64,000 nt of DNA. Origin: Serratia entomophila (GTDB lineage Bacteria > Pseudomonadota > Gammaproteobacteria > Enterobacterales > Enterobacteriaceae). This document shows, piece after piece, positions 18,236-27,346 of this stretch; the first letter of the stretch is position 1; each line of letters starts with the position of its first letter. Location: positions 3,968,001-4,032,000 of the forward strand of contig NZ_CP082787.1 in NCBI RefSeq assembly GCF_021462285.1, in the 5' to 3' direction. Both the position numbers and the translations under genes were made by a program. Under the pieces are notes generated by a model, which had not been told where the DNA came from, did not search any database, and worked only from the letters and a program-made list of their open reading frames with translations.

Positions 18236-19120
18236 ATGTTTAAGAAATCATTACTGACCCTGGCTTTCACCGGCGTTGCCACCCTCAGCGCTTACGCTAC
18301 CGCGGCCGATACTCTGACCATGGAAGTGTATAACCCAGGCGAGAAAAGCGTGTTCCCGGTGTCTTCCGAAATCATCAGCGGCAAACACGAAGTGGCGCTG
18401 ATCGACGCCCAGTTCCAGCGCAACGACGCCGAAGAGCTGGTGAAAAAGATCAAAGCGACCGGCAAGAAACTGACCACCGTTTACATCAGCCATTCAGATC
18501 CGGATTTCTACTTCGGCCTGGACGTGATTAAAGCCGCCTTCCCGGAAGCGAAAATCATCGCTTCACCGGGCACCATCAAAGACATCAACGCCACCAAAGA
18601 CGGCAAAGTGGCTTACTGGGGCCCAATCCTGAAAGACAACGCGCCGAAAGCGGTGGTGGTGCCACAGCCACTGCAGGGCGACAGCTTCACCATCGACGGC
18701 CAGAAAGTGGAAGTGAAAGGCCTGACCGGCCCAACGCCAGACCGCACCTTCGTGTGGATCCCGGCGCTGAAAGCGGTGGTGGGCGGCGTAGCGGTAGCCG
18801 GTGACAACATTCATCCGTGGGTGGCCGATAACCAGACCCCGGCGTCCCGCGCGCACTGGCAGCAAACGCTGAGCGACATCAAGGCGCTGCAGCCTAAGGT
18901 CGTCGTGCCGGGCCACTTCCTGCCGGGCGCCGCCCAGACGCTGGAATCGGTCAGCTTTACGCAAAAATACCTGACCACGCTGGAAGCCGAACTGCCGAAG
19001 GCCAAGGACTCCGCCGCGCTGATCGCAGCGATGAAAAAGCACTACCCGACCCTCAAGGATGAGTCGAGCCTGGAACTGAGCGCGAAAGTGCTGAAAGGCG
19101 AGATGAAGTGGCCGCAATAA
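18236..19120 (+). CDS. Periplasmic metallo-beta-lactamase-fold protein
   Basis: 294 aa with a Sec signal peptide (MFKKSLLTLAFTGVATLSAY, cleavage near ATA-AD). The MBL fold is indicated by the strand ISGKHEVALIDAQF, a metal-site equivalent HSDPDFYFG, and a late GHFLPG. The usual HxHxDH is replaced by HSDPDF, so the metal set is altered or reduced. The reaction cannot be assigned; it is not a recognisable beta-lactamase. An AAAGGA ribosome site precedes the start. It is followed by a DsbA-like gene and both are divergent to a LysR gene. Confidence 0.8.
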   Translation: MFKKSLLTLAFTGVATLSAYATAADTLTMEVYNPGEKSVFPVSSEIISGKHEVALIDAQFQRNDAEELVKKIKATGKKLTTVYISHSDPDFYFGLDVIKAAFPEAKIIASPGTIKDINATKDGKVAYWGPILKDNAPKAVVVPQPLQGDSFTIDGQKVEVKGLTGPTPDRTFVWIPALKAVVGGVAVAGDNIHPWVADNQTPASRAHWQQTLSDIKALQPKVVVPGHFLPGAAQTLESVSFTQKYLTTLEAELPKAKDSAALIAAMKKHYPTLKDESSLELSAKVLKGEMKWPQ

Positions 19121-19193
19121 GCGCGCCCTGACCTTAACGAACGATGTACATGCGCCGCGGCCTGATGGCGGCGGCGCATCAAGAGGCATAAAG

Positions 19194-19844
19194 ATGACCG
19201 GAACCACTCTGCATTACATTTTCGATCCGCTGTGCGGCTGGTGCTACGGCGCAGCGCCGCTGGTGAAAGCCGCCCAAACCATCCCCGGCCTGACCGTCGC
19301 CCTGCACGCCGGCGGCATGATGACCGGCAACAACCGCCGTCAGATCACCGACGAATGGCGCAACTATGTGATCCCGCACGATAAACGTATTGCCGAGCTG
19401 ACCGGCCAACCCTTTGGCGAAGCCTATTTCAACGGTCTGTTGCGCGACACCACGGCGATAATGGATTCCGAGCCGCCGATCACCGCCATTCTGGCGGCGG
19501 AAAAGCTGTCGGGACGCGGGTTGGACATGCTGCACCGCATTCAGCGGGCGCATTATCAGGAAGGCCGCCGCATTGCCGATACGCCGGTGCTGGAATCACT
19601 GGCCAAAGAGCTGGGCCTGCCCTCCGCCGCGTTTATCGCCGAAATGCGCTTCAACAGCGGCGCACCTACGGCGCAGCACATCGCGGAAAGCCGGGCGTTT
19701 CTCGCCAAGGTGCAGGGCCAGGGCTTCCCGACCTTTGCGCTGCAAGACAGCGACGGACACCTGCGCCAGATCCCGGCCGGCAACTATCTGGGCAACGTCG
19801 CCGCCTGGAAAGAGCTGCTGAGCGGCGCCGCGACCTGGGCATAA
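19194..19844 (+). CDS. DsbA/FrnE-family thioredoxin-fold protein
   Basis: 216-aa protein with an N-terminal thioredoxin strand and active site FDPLCGWCYG (CGWC), followed by the helical insertion typical of FrnE/DsbA-like oxidoreductases and a cis-Pro loop (GFPTFAL). There is no signal peptide, so it is probably cytoplasmic. An AGAGG ribosome site precedes the ATG. It lies 73 bp downstream of the MBL-fold gene and may share its transcript. Role unknown. Confidence 0.85.
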   Translation: MTGTTLHYIFDPLCGWCYGAAPLVKAAQTIPGLTVALHAGGMMTGNNRRQITDEWRNYVIPHDKRIAELTGQPFGEAYFNGLLRDTTAIMDSEPPITAILAAEKLSGRGLDMLHRIQRAHYQEGRRIADTPVLESLAKELGLPSAAFIAEMRFNSGAPTAQHIAESRAFLAKVQGQGFPTFALQDSDGHLRQIPAGNYLGNVAAWKELLSGAATWA

Positions 19845-19878
19845 TCTCCCGGCCTCAGGACGCTGTGCCTGGGGCTGA

Positions 19879-20586
19879 TTATTCGACCCGCACGAAGCGC
19901 CCTTCCGCCCGCACGTTAAAGCCGAAACCGCAGTCTCCCCGGGTATGCATATCCAGTGAATCGTTACCGAAGACCATCGCCACCTCGCAGGCCAGCGCCT
20001 CTTGCGGCTCATGTTGACGGTAAACGGCTCTGCCGTGGTCGATAGCCAACGTCTCGCTGAAATCCCCCATGTTCGGGCCGTAATACAGCCCCATCTGCGG
20101 CATGGAGTAACCGGAAAAATCAATCAGCCAGCGTGGGCCCTGGGGTTTCACCACCACCTCGCTCCACACGCCGCGCCCGGCGTATTGCCAGTATACCCCG
20201 CCCGGCCCGGCGGACGACGGCCGCTGCGCCAGGCGTTGCTGCAGCAGCTTCAGGTTATGCTGCGATTTTTCATCCTGCGGCGCCAGCCCGAGATAGGCCC
20301 GCGCCTTGAGCAGTTCGCCGGCGTGCATCAGCGCCAGCGCCACGTTGTTGTAGGCGGTGGCGGTAGCCTGGCCGCTGAGGCCGCAGAACTCGCTCCAGGC
20401 CGCCTGATCGCGGAAGATATCGGCGGCTTTGGCATAATCTTGCTGCTGATAGGCGCTTTTTCCCAACGCGGCGTAGCCCGCCACCTTTTGGCAGTCGGCG
20501 GCAATATCCGGCTCATCAATATGCGCCCTGGCCTGGGCGCTGGCGAACGCGCCGCAGGTCAATAACAGGGGAACCCAAGCCTTCAT
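19879..20586 (-). CDS. Secreted TPR-like protein of unknown function
   Basis: 235 aa with a cleavable signal peptide (MKAWVPLLLTCGAFASAQARA). Residues about 30-125 form helical TPR-like repeats (SAYQQQDYAKAADIFRDQAAWSEFCG, then ATAYNNVALALMHAGEL). The C-terminal half is a probable beta domain with three cysteines. I do not recognise the family. Likely periplasmic. It stands alone, convergent with the DsbA-like gene and divergent from the YddA-like transporter. Confidence 0.7.
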   Translation of the reverse strand: MKAWVPLLLTCGAFASAQARAHIDEPDIAADCQKVAGYAALGKSAYQQQDYAKAADIFRDQAAWSEFCGLSGQATATAYNNVALALMHAGELLKARAYLGLAPQDEKSQHNLKLLQQRLAQRPSSAGPGGVYWQYAGRGVWSEVVVKPQGPRWLIDFSGYSMPQMGLYYGPNMGDFSETLAIDHGRAVYRQHEPQEALACEVAMVFGNDSLDMHTRGDCGFGFNVRAEGRFVRVE

Positions 20587-20768
20587 TACTTATCCTTTCC
20601 GCAAAAATTCGGCGCCAGTATAACCGCCATGCTCCCCGGCTTCACCCCTCAGAATTCAGCCGCAATATTTCAAACGGTTAGCCGGGTCAAAACTGCTTAC
20701 AGTCAGGGTTTGTTTGTTACTTGTCCCCGGCCCATGCTGAAGAAAATGCAGCGCTGACCTGGAACCCT

Positions 20769-22502
20769 ATGAACGCAACCCCTGTGCAAAAACACGCCGT
20801 CTGGCAATTGATCAAGCCCTTCTGGGTCTCGGAAGAAAAATGGCGCGCCTGGACGATGCTGATTGCCATCATCGTTCTGTCGCTCGGCCTGGTATACATC
20901 AGCGTGCTGATCAACCAGTGGAATCAGGTGTTCTACGACGCGCTGCAGAACAAAAATTACCCGGTATTCAAAGCGCAGCTGTGGCGTTTTACCTATCTGG
21001 CGTTGATTTTCATCGTGCTGGCGGTCTACAAGGTCTACCTGACACAAGGGCTGCAGATGCACTGGCGGCGCTGGATGACGGAAAAATTTATGGGCAAATG
21101 GCTGGCGCATCAGGCCTATTACCATACCGAGCAGCAGCAGATCGTCGATAACCCCGATCAGCGTATCGCCGAAGATCTCAACGTGCTGACGCAGTATACG
21201 CTGTCGTTGTCGCTCGGCCTGCTGTCCAGCCTGGTAACGCTGTTTTCCTTCGTCGACATCTTATGGCACGTCAGCGGGCCCATGACCTTCGCCATCGGCC
21301 AACACAGCGTGACTTTACCCGGTTATATGCTGTGGTTCGCTCTGCTGTATGCCGTGCTCGGCTCGCTGCTGATCTGGTGGGTCGGCAAACCTCTGGTCAT
21401 GCTGGGGTTCAATCAGGAGCGCTATGAGGCGAACTTCCGTTTCGGCCTGATCCGCATCCGAGAAAATAACGACGCCATCGCGCTGTACCACGGCGAACCG
21501 CGCGAAGCGCAGCAGCTGGGCGGCCGCTTTGAGGCCATTCGCGCCAACTGGTGGTCAATCATGCGCATCACCCGGCGACTGAACATCGCGAGCAACTTCT
21601 ACAGCCAGTTCGCCATCGTCTTCCCGATGCTGGTGGCGGCGCCGCGCTACTTTTCCGGCGCTATCCAGATGGGCGGCCTGATGCAAATTTCCTCGGCCTT
21701 TGGCCAGGTGCAGGGCGCCCTGTCGTGGTTTATCGACGCCTTCAACGATTTGGCGACCTGGAAAGCCTGCGTGAACCGTTTAGCGGGGTTCAACGCCGCC
21801 GTCGATCAGGTGCACCATCAGCCGCGCGGCATTCAGCTGCAGCCGGACAGCGCGCGGCCGTTGACGCTGGATAACCTCAGCCTGCAGTTGCCCGACGGTC
21901 AACCCTTGCTGGCCGCCGCCAGCATGCAGCTGCAGCGCGGCGATCGCCTGCTGATCGTCGGCCCGTCGGGCTGCGGCAAATCGACGCTGCTGCGCGCGAT
22001 TGCCGGCATCTGGCCCTACGGCTCCGGGGCCATCGGGCTGGACGACGGCGCGACCGCGATGTTCCTGCCGCAACGCAGCTATATTCCGATCGGCACGCTG
22101 CGCGAGGCGCTGAGCTATCCGCACCTGGCGGCGGAATACCGCGATGAACAGCTGCTGAAAGTGCTGGAAAACTGTCGCCTGAAGCATTTGCAGCCCTGGC
22201 TGGACACCAGCGCCAACTGGAGCCACCGCCTGTCTCCGGGTGAACAACAGCGGTTGGCGTTTGCCCGCGCGCTGCTGACCCGGCCGGATATCCTGTTCCT
22301 CGACGAAGCCACCAGCGCGCTGGACGATGACACCGAGCAGTTGATGTACTGCCTGCTGGTTGATGAACTGCCGCAGGTCACGCTGATCAGCGTGGCGCAC
22401 CGCAACAGCGTGGCGAAGTATCACCGCACCTGCTGGCGTTTCAGCCGCAGCGAGGATCAGCCGGCACGCCTGGCGTTAAGCCCGCTGCCCTCTCTGGCAT
22501 AA
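20769..22502 (+). CDS. YddA/SbmA-type ABC transporter (fused permease-ATPase)
   Basis: 577-aa half transporter with an N-terminal ABC_membrane_2 domain (about six helices) and a C-terminal ATPase. Walker A is GPSGCGKSTL, the signature LSPGEQQR, Walker B ILFLDEATS. The NPDQRIAEDLNVLTQ segment is a family hallmark. It resembles E. coli YddA; relatives import or export vitamin B12 or peptides. The start ATG at 20769 follows CCTGGAAC; an in-frame TTG at 20721 is less likely. Substrate unknown. Confidence 0.88.
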   Translation: MNATPVQKHAVWQLIKPFWVSEEKWRAWTMLIAIIVLSLGLVYISVLINQWNQVFYDALQNKNYPVFKAQLWRFTYLALIFIVLAVYKVYLTQGLQMHWRRWMTEKFMGKWLAHQAYYHTEQQQIVDNPDQRIAEDLNVLTQYTLSLSLGLLSSLVTLFSFVDILWHVSGPMTFAIGQHSVTLPGYMLWFALLYAVLGSLLIWWVGKPLVMLGFNQERYEANFRFGLIRIRENNDAIALYHGEPREAQQLGGRFEAIRANWWSIMRITRRLNIASNFYSQFAIVFPMLVAAPRYFSGAIQMGGLMQISSAFGQVQGALSWFIDAFNDLATWKACVNRLAGFNAAVDQVHHQPRGIQLQPDSARPLTLDNLSLQLPDGQPLLAAASMQLQRGDRLLIVGPSGCGKSTLLRAIAGIWPYGSGAIGLDDGATAMFLPQRSYIPIGTLREALSYPHLAAEYRDEQLLKVLENCRLKHLQPWLDTSANWSHRLSPGEQQRLAFARALLTRPDILFLDEATSALDDDTEQLMYCLLVDELPQVTLISVAHRNSVAKYHRTCWRFSRSEDQPARLALSPLPSLA

Positions 22503-22785
22503 TCATGCGGCGGGGGCCGCACATTGCTGCCCTCGCCGCCTTCTCAGATCCGGCCGCCGCTCTGGCGATCGGCGACTTCACGTCGCGGTTCAAGCGCCCC
22601 TTATCCTGCAACGGGCGGTCGAAGGCGAATTGCTGATTGAGCATGGCGCCTCTTGCCAGTCAAGGGCTTCTTCCCTACACTTGCGCGCAGATATCGGTAT
22701 CTTTGCCGCTACGTAAGCGTTAACGTCAATCAACGCATCACGCCATGCAGCACTGATTGACTGCATGCCCTGGTGCGAGGAACTC

Positions 22786-24006
22786 ATGCCCCAATCCACT
22801 TTTCCCCCTATTCCCGCGGCGCCAAAACGCAGCCGTTTACGCCACCCTTTGCTGTTGATCGCCGGCATTATGTTGGTGGCCGCCAACCTGCGGGCCGCGC
22901 TGACCAGCGTTGGCCCGCTGCTGGAACAGATTCAGCAGCAGCTGACGCTGTCCGCAACCGCCGCCGGCCTGCTCAATTCACTGCCGCTGATCCTGTTTGC
23001 GGTGCTCTCGCCGCTGACCCCGGGGCTGGCAAAACGCCTGGGCATCGAACGCACGCTCGGCCTCGCGCTGGCGCTGCTGGCGATCGGCATCATGCTGCGC
23101 TCTCTGCCGCAAAACCTCATGCTGTGGCTGGGCACCGCGCTCATCGGTGCGGCCATCGCCTTCGCCAACGTGGTATTGCCCACCCTGGTGAAACGGGACT
23201 ACCCGCACCGGGCGGCCGCCATGATCGCCGCCTATGCCGCCGTGATGTCGCTGGTGGCCGCCACCGCCTCCGGCCTGGCGGTGCCGCTGGCGACGCTGAA
23301 CGATCTTGGCTGGCGTTTTTCACTGCTGTGCTGGAGCCTGCCCGCCTTGTTGGCGCTGCTGGTTTGGTTGCCGCAGCTGCGCCAGCCGGCGCCCCCCGCC
23401 ACCAGCGCCGCTCACGCCCCCCAACAGGCGCAATTACGCTCCCCCTGGGGCAGCGCCCTGGGTTGGCAGGTGGCGATGTTTATGGGGCTGCAATCGATCG
23501 CCTTCTACACCATTATCGGCTGGTTCAGCGCCTTTGCCGCCAGCCATGGCACCTCACCGCAGCAGGCGGGTTTTGAGCTGTTTATTTATCAGGTGGTGGC
23601 TATCGTCGCCAACTTTGTGATGGTGTTTATTCTGCCGCGCGCGCGCGACCAACGCGCTATCGCGCTGTGCAGCTCGCTGCTGATTTTTATCGGGGTCGGG
23701 GGATTATTGCTGCTGCCGGACAATTCGCTGATCTGGCTGATTTTTGCCGGCCTGGGCGCAGGCAGCTCGCTGGTGCTCGCGCTGTCGTTATTTGGCCTGC
23801 GCAGCCAACATCACCATCAGGCCACTCAGCTTTCGGGCATGGCGCAGTCGGTAGGTTACCTGCTGGCGGCTCTGGGCCCGACGTTGTTCGGCCTGCTGCA
23901 CGACCTTACCCAGGGTTGGCGTTTGCCGCTGATCGTACTCCTGTGCCTGACGCTGCTGCAAATGCTGTTCGGCGCCCTCGCCGGGCGCAACCGCGTTATT
24001 CGTTAA
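22786..24006 (+). CDS. CynX/NimT-family MFS transporter
   Basis: 406-aa, 12-helix MFS protein. The start MPQSTFPPIPAAPKR at 22786 follows CGAGGAACTC; an ATG seven codons upstream has no ribosome site. The LLIAGIMLVAANLRAALTSV opening and the GRTLG-like conserved loops match the CynX (cyanate) / NimT (2-nitroimidazole exporter) family. Substrate unknown. Its 3' end overlaps the small minus-strand YciX-like ORF by 11 bp. Confidence 0.85.
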   Translation: MPQSTFPPIPAAPKRSRLRHPLLLIAGIMLVAANLRAALTSVGPLLEQIQQQLTLSATAAGLLNSLPLILFAVLSPLTPGLAKRLGIERTLGLALALLAIGIMLRSLPQNLMLWLGTALIGAAIAFANVVLPTLVKRDYPHRAAAMIAAYAAVMSLVAATASGLAVPLATLNDLGWRFSLLCWSLPALLALLVWLPQLRQPAPPATSAAHAPQQAQLRSPWGSALGWQVAMFMGLQSIAFYTIIGWFSAFAASHGTSPQQAGFELFIYQVVAIVANFVMVFILPRARDQRAIALCSSLLIFIGVGGLLLLPDNSLIWLIFAGLGAGSSLVLALSLFGLRSQHHHQATQLSGMAQSVGYLLAALGPTLFGLLHDLTQGWRLPLIVLLCLTLLQMLFGALAGRNRVIR

Positions 24007-24166
24007 TCCCGGGATCTTCAGGCTGCCCTGGTAGCGGGGTGGCTTCCTCTTGCCAGAGATCGGCGATAAAGCGCCGCTGCACGCCACTCAAGCGCCAGGT
24101 GGGCGGTATGTGGGGTTGAGTGCGGTGCCACGCTTCCTCACCTGGTTTTGTCTGTTTTTTATTCAT
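23996..24166 (-). CDS. Small YciX-like protein (56 aa)
   Basis: Short ORF beginning MNKKQTKPGEEAWHR with a strong TAGGAGA ribosome site 6-8 bp upstream. The conserved core WRLSGVQRRFIADLWQEE resembles, from memory, the YciX family that in enterics sits directly behind ymiA. Function unknown. A YmiA-like membrane-segment coding sequence lies immediately upstream on the same strand and ends 11 bp before this start, supporting the assignment. The longer open frame (start 24211) lacks a ribosome site. Confidence 0.65.
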   Translation of the reverse strand: MNKKQTKPGEEAWHRTQPHIPPTWRLSGVQRRFIADLWQEEATPLPGQPEDPGINE

Positions 24167-24177
24167 AAAAGATCTCC

Positions 24178-24296
24178 TACCCAACCCATACCCAATAGAT
24201 GACGGCGGCAACGATAAACCAGAACAGGCCGCAACCGATAAAGACGTACAGCCATGCCTTGCGCTTGATGTTTGCCTGCTCTTCGGTTGCCCTTCG
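24178..24296 (-). pseudogene. YmiA-like small membrane protein, frame disrupted
   Basis: The minus strand encodes NIKRKAWLYVFIGCGLFWF and on to IVAAVIYWVWVG plus stop, strongly resembling the single-helix YmiA protein. In this frame no ATG, GTG or TTG lies between the preceding stop (24297-24299) and the helix. A likely N-terminus (SGDEGQP) is in a different frame one base away and also lacks a standard start. This looks like a 1-bp deletion near 24282-24293, or a sequence error. The downstream YciX-like gene is intact. Confidence 0.5.
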
Positions 24297-24322
24297 TCAC
24301 CGCTAATAGATTGAAATAATTA

Positions 24323-24343
24323 TTGATACACTGAGGCTATCAA
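24323..24343 (-). promoter_or_regulatory. Promoter region with TTGATA / TATCAA inverted repeat
   Basis: Upstream of the YmiA/YciX pair the minus strand has TTGATA, nine bases, TATCAA. TTGATA can serve as a -35 box, with a TAATTAT -10 about 15-16 bp downstream. The spacing does not fit an FNR site. Weak call. Confidence 0.3.
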
Positions 24344-24416
24344 TAGGACGTTACCCCATCGTCGTAGACAAAACCTGCCGCCAACCGCTCTGTTATGGAT
24401 ATCGGGAAGGAAAGAC

Positions 24417-24503
24417 ATGATAAAAATAATGTCACTGGCAATAGTTTTGATTGTATTGATGGGAGTGCGCGCAGTGTGTCACAAGGCGAAAGATCAAAAT
24501 TAA
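24417..24503 (+). CDS. Candidate 28-aa single-helix membrane peptide
   Basis: A 29-codon frame (28 aa plus TAA) begins MIKIMSLAIVLIVLMGV and ends in a short charged tail HKAKDQN. A good ribosome site (GGGAAGGAAAG) ends 2 bp before the ATG. The hydrophobic stretch of about 16 residues fits one membrane segment, like the many enterobacterial stress-induced small membrane proteins. No homologue is recognised. Divergent from the YciX/YmiA pair. Confidence 0.5.
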   Translation: MIKIMSLAIVLIVLMGVRAVCHKAKDQN

Positions 24504-24678
24504 ACCACTGGTAAATAAAACAATGTTCAATTAATTGACCATTTATAAGGTAAATTTATAGTCAATTAAACTGCATTAACGCCGATGGATTGGGTTTATA
24601 TTTTGGTTATTGAGGATATGACGACACAGCGTGCGCTTGGTGGGTTCGGGCTGCTTACTCAGCCCGAAGGAAGGGAGG

Positions 24679-26331
24679 TCAATCAATTTGTCTAATGGAA
24701 TCCCGGCTGGCCCGTTCACGCTCGCTGCCGGTCAGCTCGCTCAGGCGGCCGGCGCGCATCTCCAGTAGCCGATCGGCGTGTTCAAAATAGTGATCGTCGT
24801 GGCTGATAGCCAGCACCGTTTTGCCCAATTGCCGCAGCTGTGGCAATAACTCACGGTAGAAAATGCGACGAAATTGCGGATCCTGATCGGCAGCCCATTC
24901 ATCCAACAACAAGATATCACGCTGTTCCGCCACCGCCAGCAGCAGCGCCAGGCGCTTACGCTGCCCCTGTGAAAGTTGCGGATTGGTCACCCGATCGCCA
25001 TCAAACTCCAGCTTGTTTGCCATTTTAAGCCGCTCCAGCCAAAGGGCGACCAGCTCAGGATCCGGCGCATCGCCTTCCGCGCCCAGCAGATGGTGGAACT
25101 GATGAAAATCGGTAAAAATTGCGGAAAACAGGCGGCGATAGCCGTGCATATCCGCCGGCTCCTGCGCAACGCCGTCCAGCAGGATCTGCCCACTGGCCGG
25201 CTGATACAGGCCAGTCAACAGCATCGCCAGCGTCGACTTCCCACTGCCGTTGCCGCCAATCAGGAACACCAACTCCCCCCGGCGCAACGTCAGGTTAACC
25301 GGCCCAACGGAGAACCCCGGGTGCTGCTCGGTTGCGCCATAGCGGAAAATGACATCGCGCAGCTCCAGCGTTTGCCAAGGCCTGGCGACCGCCACGGGAA
25401 ACGCCGGTTGGTAATCGGCAAGCCGCAACGCTTTCACCTTATTGAACGCCACCTCGGCGCTGACCAAGGTTGGGAACGCCCCGACAGCCTGCAGCAGCGG
25501 CGTACGCAGGAACAACAGCGTCAGTGAATAAGTAGCGGCCACCGCCGTGTCCGCCCATCCGAGGCTGTTAGCCATATAGAACACCAGGCCGATAGCACCC
25601 AACATCATGATATTTGACCAGTTTACTGCGCTGAGGTGAAAAGTGTCGGCGCGAATAATATGGTAGCGGTAGCCTTCGGCATCGGGCAAATAAGACCGTT
25701 GATACAACTTTTGCGCTCGCCGGCGGTTGAGCGCCAGCTCTTTGCGCCCATCGATAACCGACTCATAATGTTGGTAAAGTCGCTCTTCAGCCTCACGCAC
25801 GCGGGTCAAATGACGATAAACCCGCGCCACCAGGTACCCGCTGCCAAAAATCGTTATCGCCACCCAAACGGCCGTCACCGCCAGCATTTTGGGAGACAAC
25901 CATCCCAGATAAATCGCCGATCCCAGAGTCAGTATTACCCCCTGAACCAGCTCCGGCAGGCGCACAAAGGCGATGGTGATATTGCGAATATCGCTGGAAA
26001 GGCTCGCCAACAGCGATGCGCTGCCCAGTTGCTCAACGCGTTGGATATCGGTATCCATAATTTGTTTTACCAGTTGCCCGCGCAGCCGAAAAACAAAGTG
26101 GTGGCCAAGCGCCGTCAGCGCCAGCTGTGAGCCCAGAGTCACCGCCATCAATAGCGCCAGCAGCCCCAGAAACTCCGGCAACACGGTGAGCGGATTGCCG
26201 GCTGCCGCCATCAACCTCAGGTTGATAAAGGCAATAATGCCAATGCCCAGTGCGGCGCTGGCCATCGTCAATGCCATCACCGCCAAAAACGGCCAGCGAT
26301 ACTGGCGGGAAACCACCCGTAGCAGCTCCAT
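24679..26331 (-). CDS. yojI: YojI, peptide-export ABC transporter
   Basis: Fused six-helix permease and ATPase of 550 aa with high identity to E. coli YojI, which with TolC exports microcin J25. The start [15 protein letters not shown] at 26331 matches E. coli; 27 upstream open codons are ignored. Walker A is GGNGSGKST, the signature LSQGQRKR, Walker [14 protein letters not shown]. It transports peptides or siderophore-like molecules outward. It lies 10 kb from the GG-leader peptide operon and there is no sign of co-transcription. Confidence 0.92.
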   Translation of the reverse strand: MELLRVVSRQYRWPFLAVMALTMASAALGIGIIAFINLRLMAAAGNPLTVLPEFLGLLALLMAVTLGSQLALTALGHHFVFRLRGQLVKQIMDTDIQRVEQLGSASLLASLSSDIRNITIAFVRLPELVQGVILTLGSAIYLGWLSPKMLAVTAVWVAITIFGSGYLVARVYRHLTRVREAEERLYQHYESVIDGRKELALNRRRAQKLYQRSYLPDAEGYRYHIIRADTFHLSAVNWSNIMMLGAIGLVFYMANSLGWADTAVAATYSLTLLFLRTPLLQAVGAFPTLVSAEVAFNKVKALRLADYQPAFPVAVARPWQTLELRDVIFRYGATEQHPGFSVGPVNLTLRRGELVFLIGGNGSGKSTLAMLLTGLYQPASGQILLDGVAQEPADMHGYRRLFSAIFTDFHQFHHLLGAEGDAPDPELVALWLERLKMANKLEFDGDRVTNPQLSQGQRKRLALLLAVAEQRDILLLDEWAADQDPQFRRIFYRELLPQLRQLGKTVLAISHDDHYFEHADRLLEMRAGRLSELTGSERERASRDSIRQID

Positions 26332-26718
26332 GGAAAACCCTTTGAAATTTTGAGATGGCAGGCATTGTAAGCGGCGGCAGAATGATATCAATAATAATTC
26401 GCCCTTCCTCACTGGGGCTGGCCGGGCACGGTGGCGGCAAGCGAGGCGCTCAGCTCAGGCATATCCGCGAAGCCTGTTTTTGCGAGAAAAACCACATTAA
26501 ATAACGGCAACCAAAGAACATTCCGAACAATAAACAGCGACGCCTGACACCATTAAATATAAAAACATTCACCATATACATGTAAAAACCACAATTATAC
26601 AAATATCCTCTTAATTAAATTCATAAGATTTTATTTTCTTTGTCGTCTATTATCATTCAATGCTTTAATAAAAAACCACACGCAAGATTATCCAGCATTC
26701 AATGTCCAGGTAATTAAA
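26332..26718. other. AT-rich spacer at the left edge of the fimbrial island
   Basis: 387 bp between yojI and the first recombinase gene. Base composition turns clearly AT-rich from about 26495, marking the island boundary. It should hold the yojI promoter (minus) and the recombinase promoter (plus). No ORF and no copy of the fim inverted repeat was found. Confidence 0.5.
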
Positions 26719-27270
26719 ATGAAGAAAAGGAAATTCCTCAGCCAGGTTGAAATTGAACAACTCATCTCAGCAGTCCATGAGGGTAAAAACAGCATCCGGG
26801 ATCGCTGCCTGTTGTTGATGTGTTTTATTCATGGTTTACGCGTCAGCGAACTGCGCTCATTACGCCTGCAAGATATTGATCTGGCCACCAACCGGATACA
26901 TATATCTCGATTGAAAAATGGCTTTTCCGTTCAACACCCTATACAACCCAGGGAGCGTCACGCTCTGTTGAAGTGGCTTGCCCAGCGTTCCGGTTATCTT
27001 GAGGCGGACAGCCAGTGGTTATTTTTATCTCGCCACGGCGGGAAAATATCGCGGCAACAGCTGTACCGATTGATGAGAATGTACGGAGAGAAGGCTGGTA
27101 TTAGCGTGCAGGTTCATCCCCACATGTTGCGTCACTCTTGTGGTTATGCTCTGGCCGATCACGGGGTTGATACGCGTTTGATTCAAGACTACCTGGGACA
27201 TAAAAATATCCAGAACACCGTCATATATACTGCGACTAACGTAGAACGTTTTCGCAGCATAAATATTTAG
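26719..27270 (+). CDS. FimB/FimE-type tyrosine recombinase (distal)
   Basis: 183-aa site-specific recombinase. The catalytic set is complete: R41 in GLRVSEL, K66 in RLKNGF, H135 and R138 in HPHMLRHSCG, H161 in GHKNIQ, Y170 in TVIYT. This compact form is typical of fimbrial phase-switch invertases. It lies at the far end of the fimbrial locus from the switch, convergent with the LuxR genes, so it would act in trans on the element at 34.6-34.9 kb or on another site. Confidence 0.9.
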   Translation: MKKRKFLSQVEIEQLISAVHEGKNSIRDRCLLLMCFIHGLRVSELRSLRLQDIDLATNRIHISRLKNGFSVQHPIQPRERHALLKWLAQRSGYLEADSQWLFLSRHGGKISRQQLYRLMRMYGEKAGISVQVHPHMLRHSCGYALADHGVDTRLIQDYLGHKNIQNTVIYTATNVERFRSINI

Positions 27271-27303
27271 CCCGACGCGTTAATATACATCGGCTAAATA
27301 TTT
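27261..27303. terminator. Perfect 12-bp inverted repeat between recombinase and LuxR gene
   Basis: AAATATTTAGCC at 27261-27272 and its exact inverse GGCTAAATATTT at 27292-27303, with a 19-nt loop. It overlaps the recombinase stop and lies 43 bp from the convergent LuxR stop. A bidirectional terminator is the simplest reading; it does not resemble the fim switch repeats. Confidence 0.6.
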
Positions 27304-27346
27304 ATGGTGATACATTATGCGTCTTTCTGCGCGTCAAAATAAAACG

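Noticed and set aside
24323..24343. FNR-type site upstream of the YmiA/YciX pair
   Set aside because: The TTGAT and ATCAA halves are 11 bases apart, not the 4 required for FNR.
27261..27303. Perfect 12-bp inverted repeat as a second recombinase target
   Set aside because: The loop is only 19 nt, it has no similarity to the fim switch repeats, and it lies between convergent stops, so a terminator is simpler.
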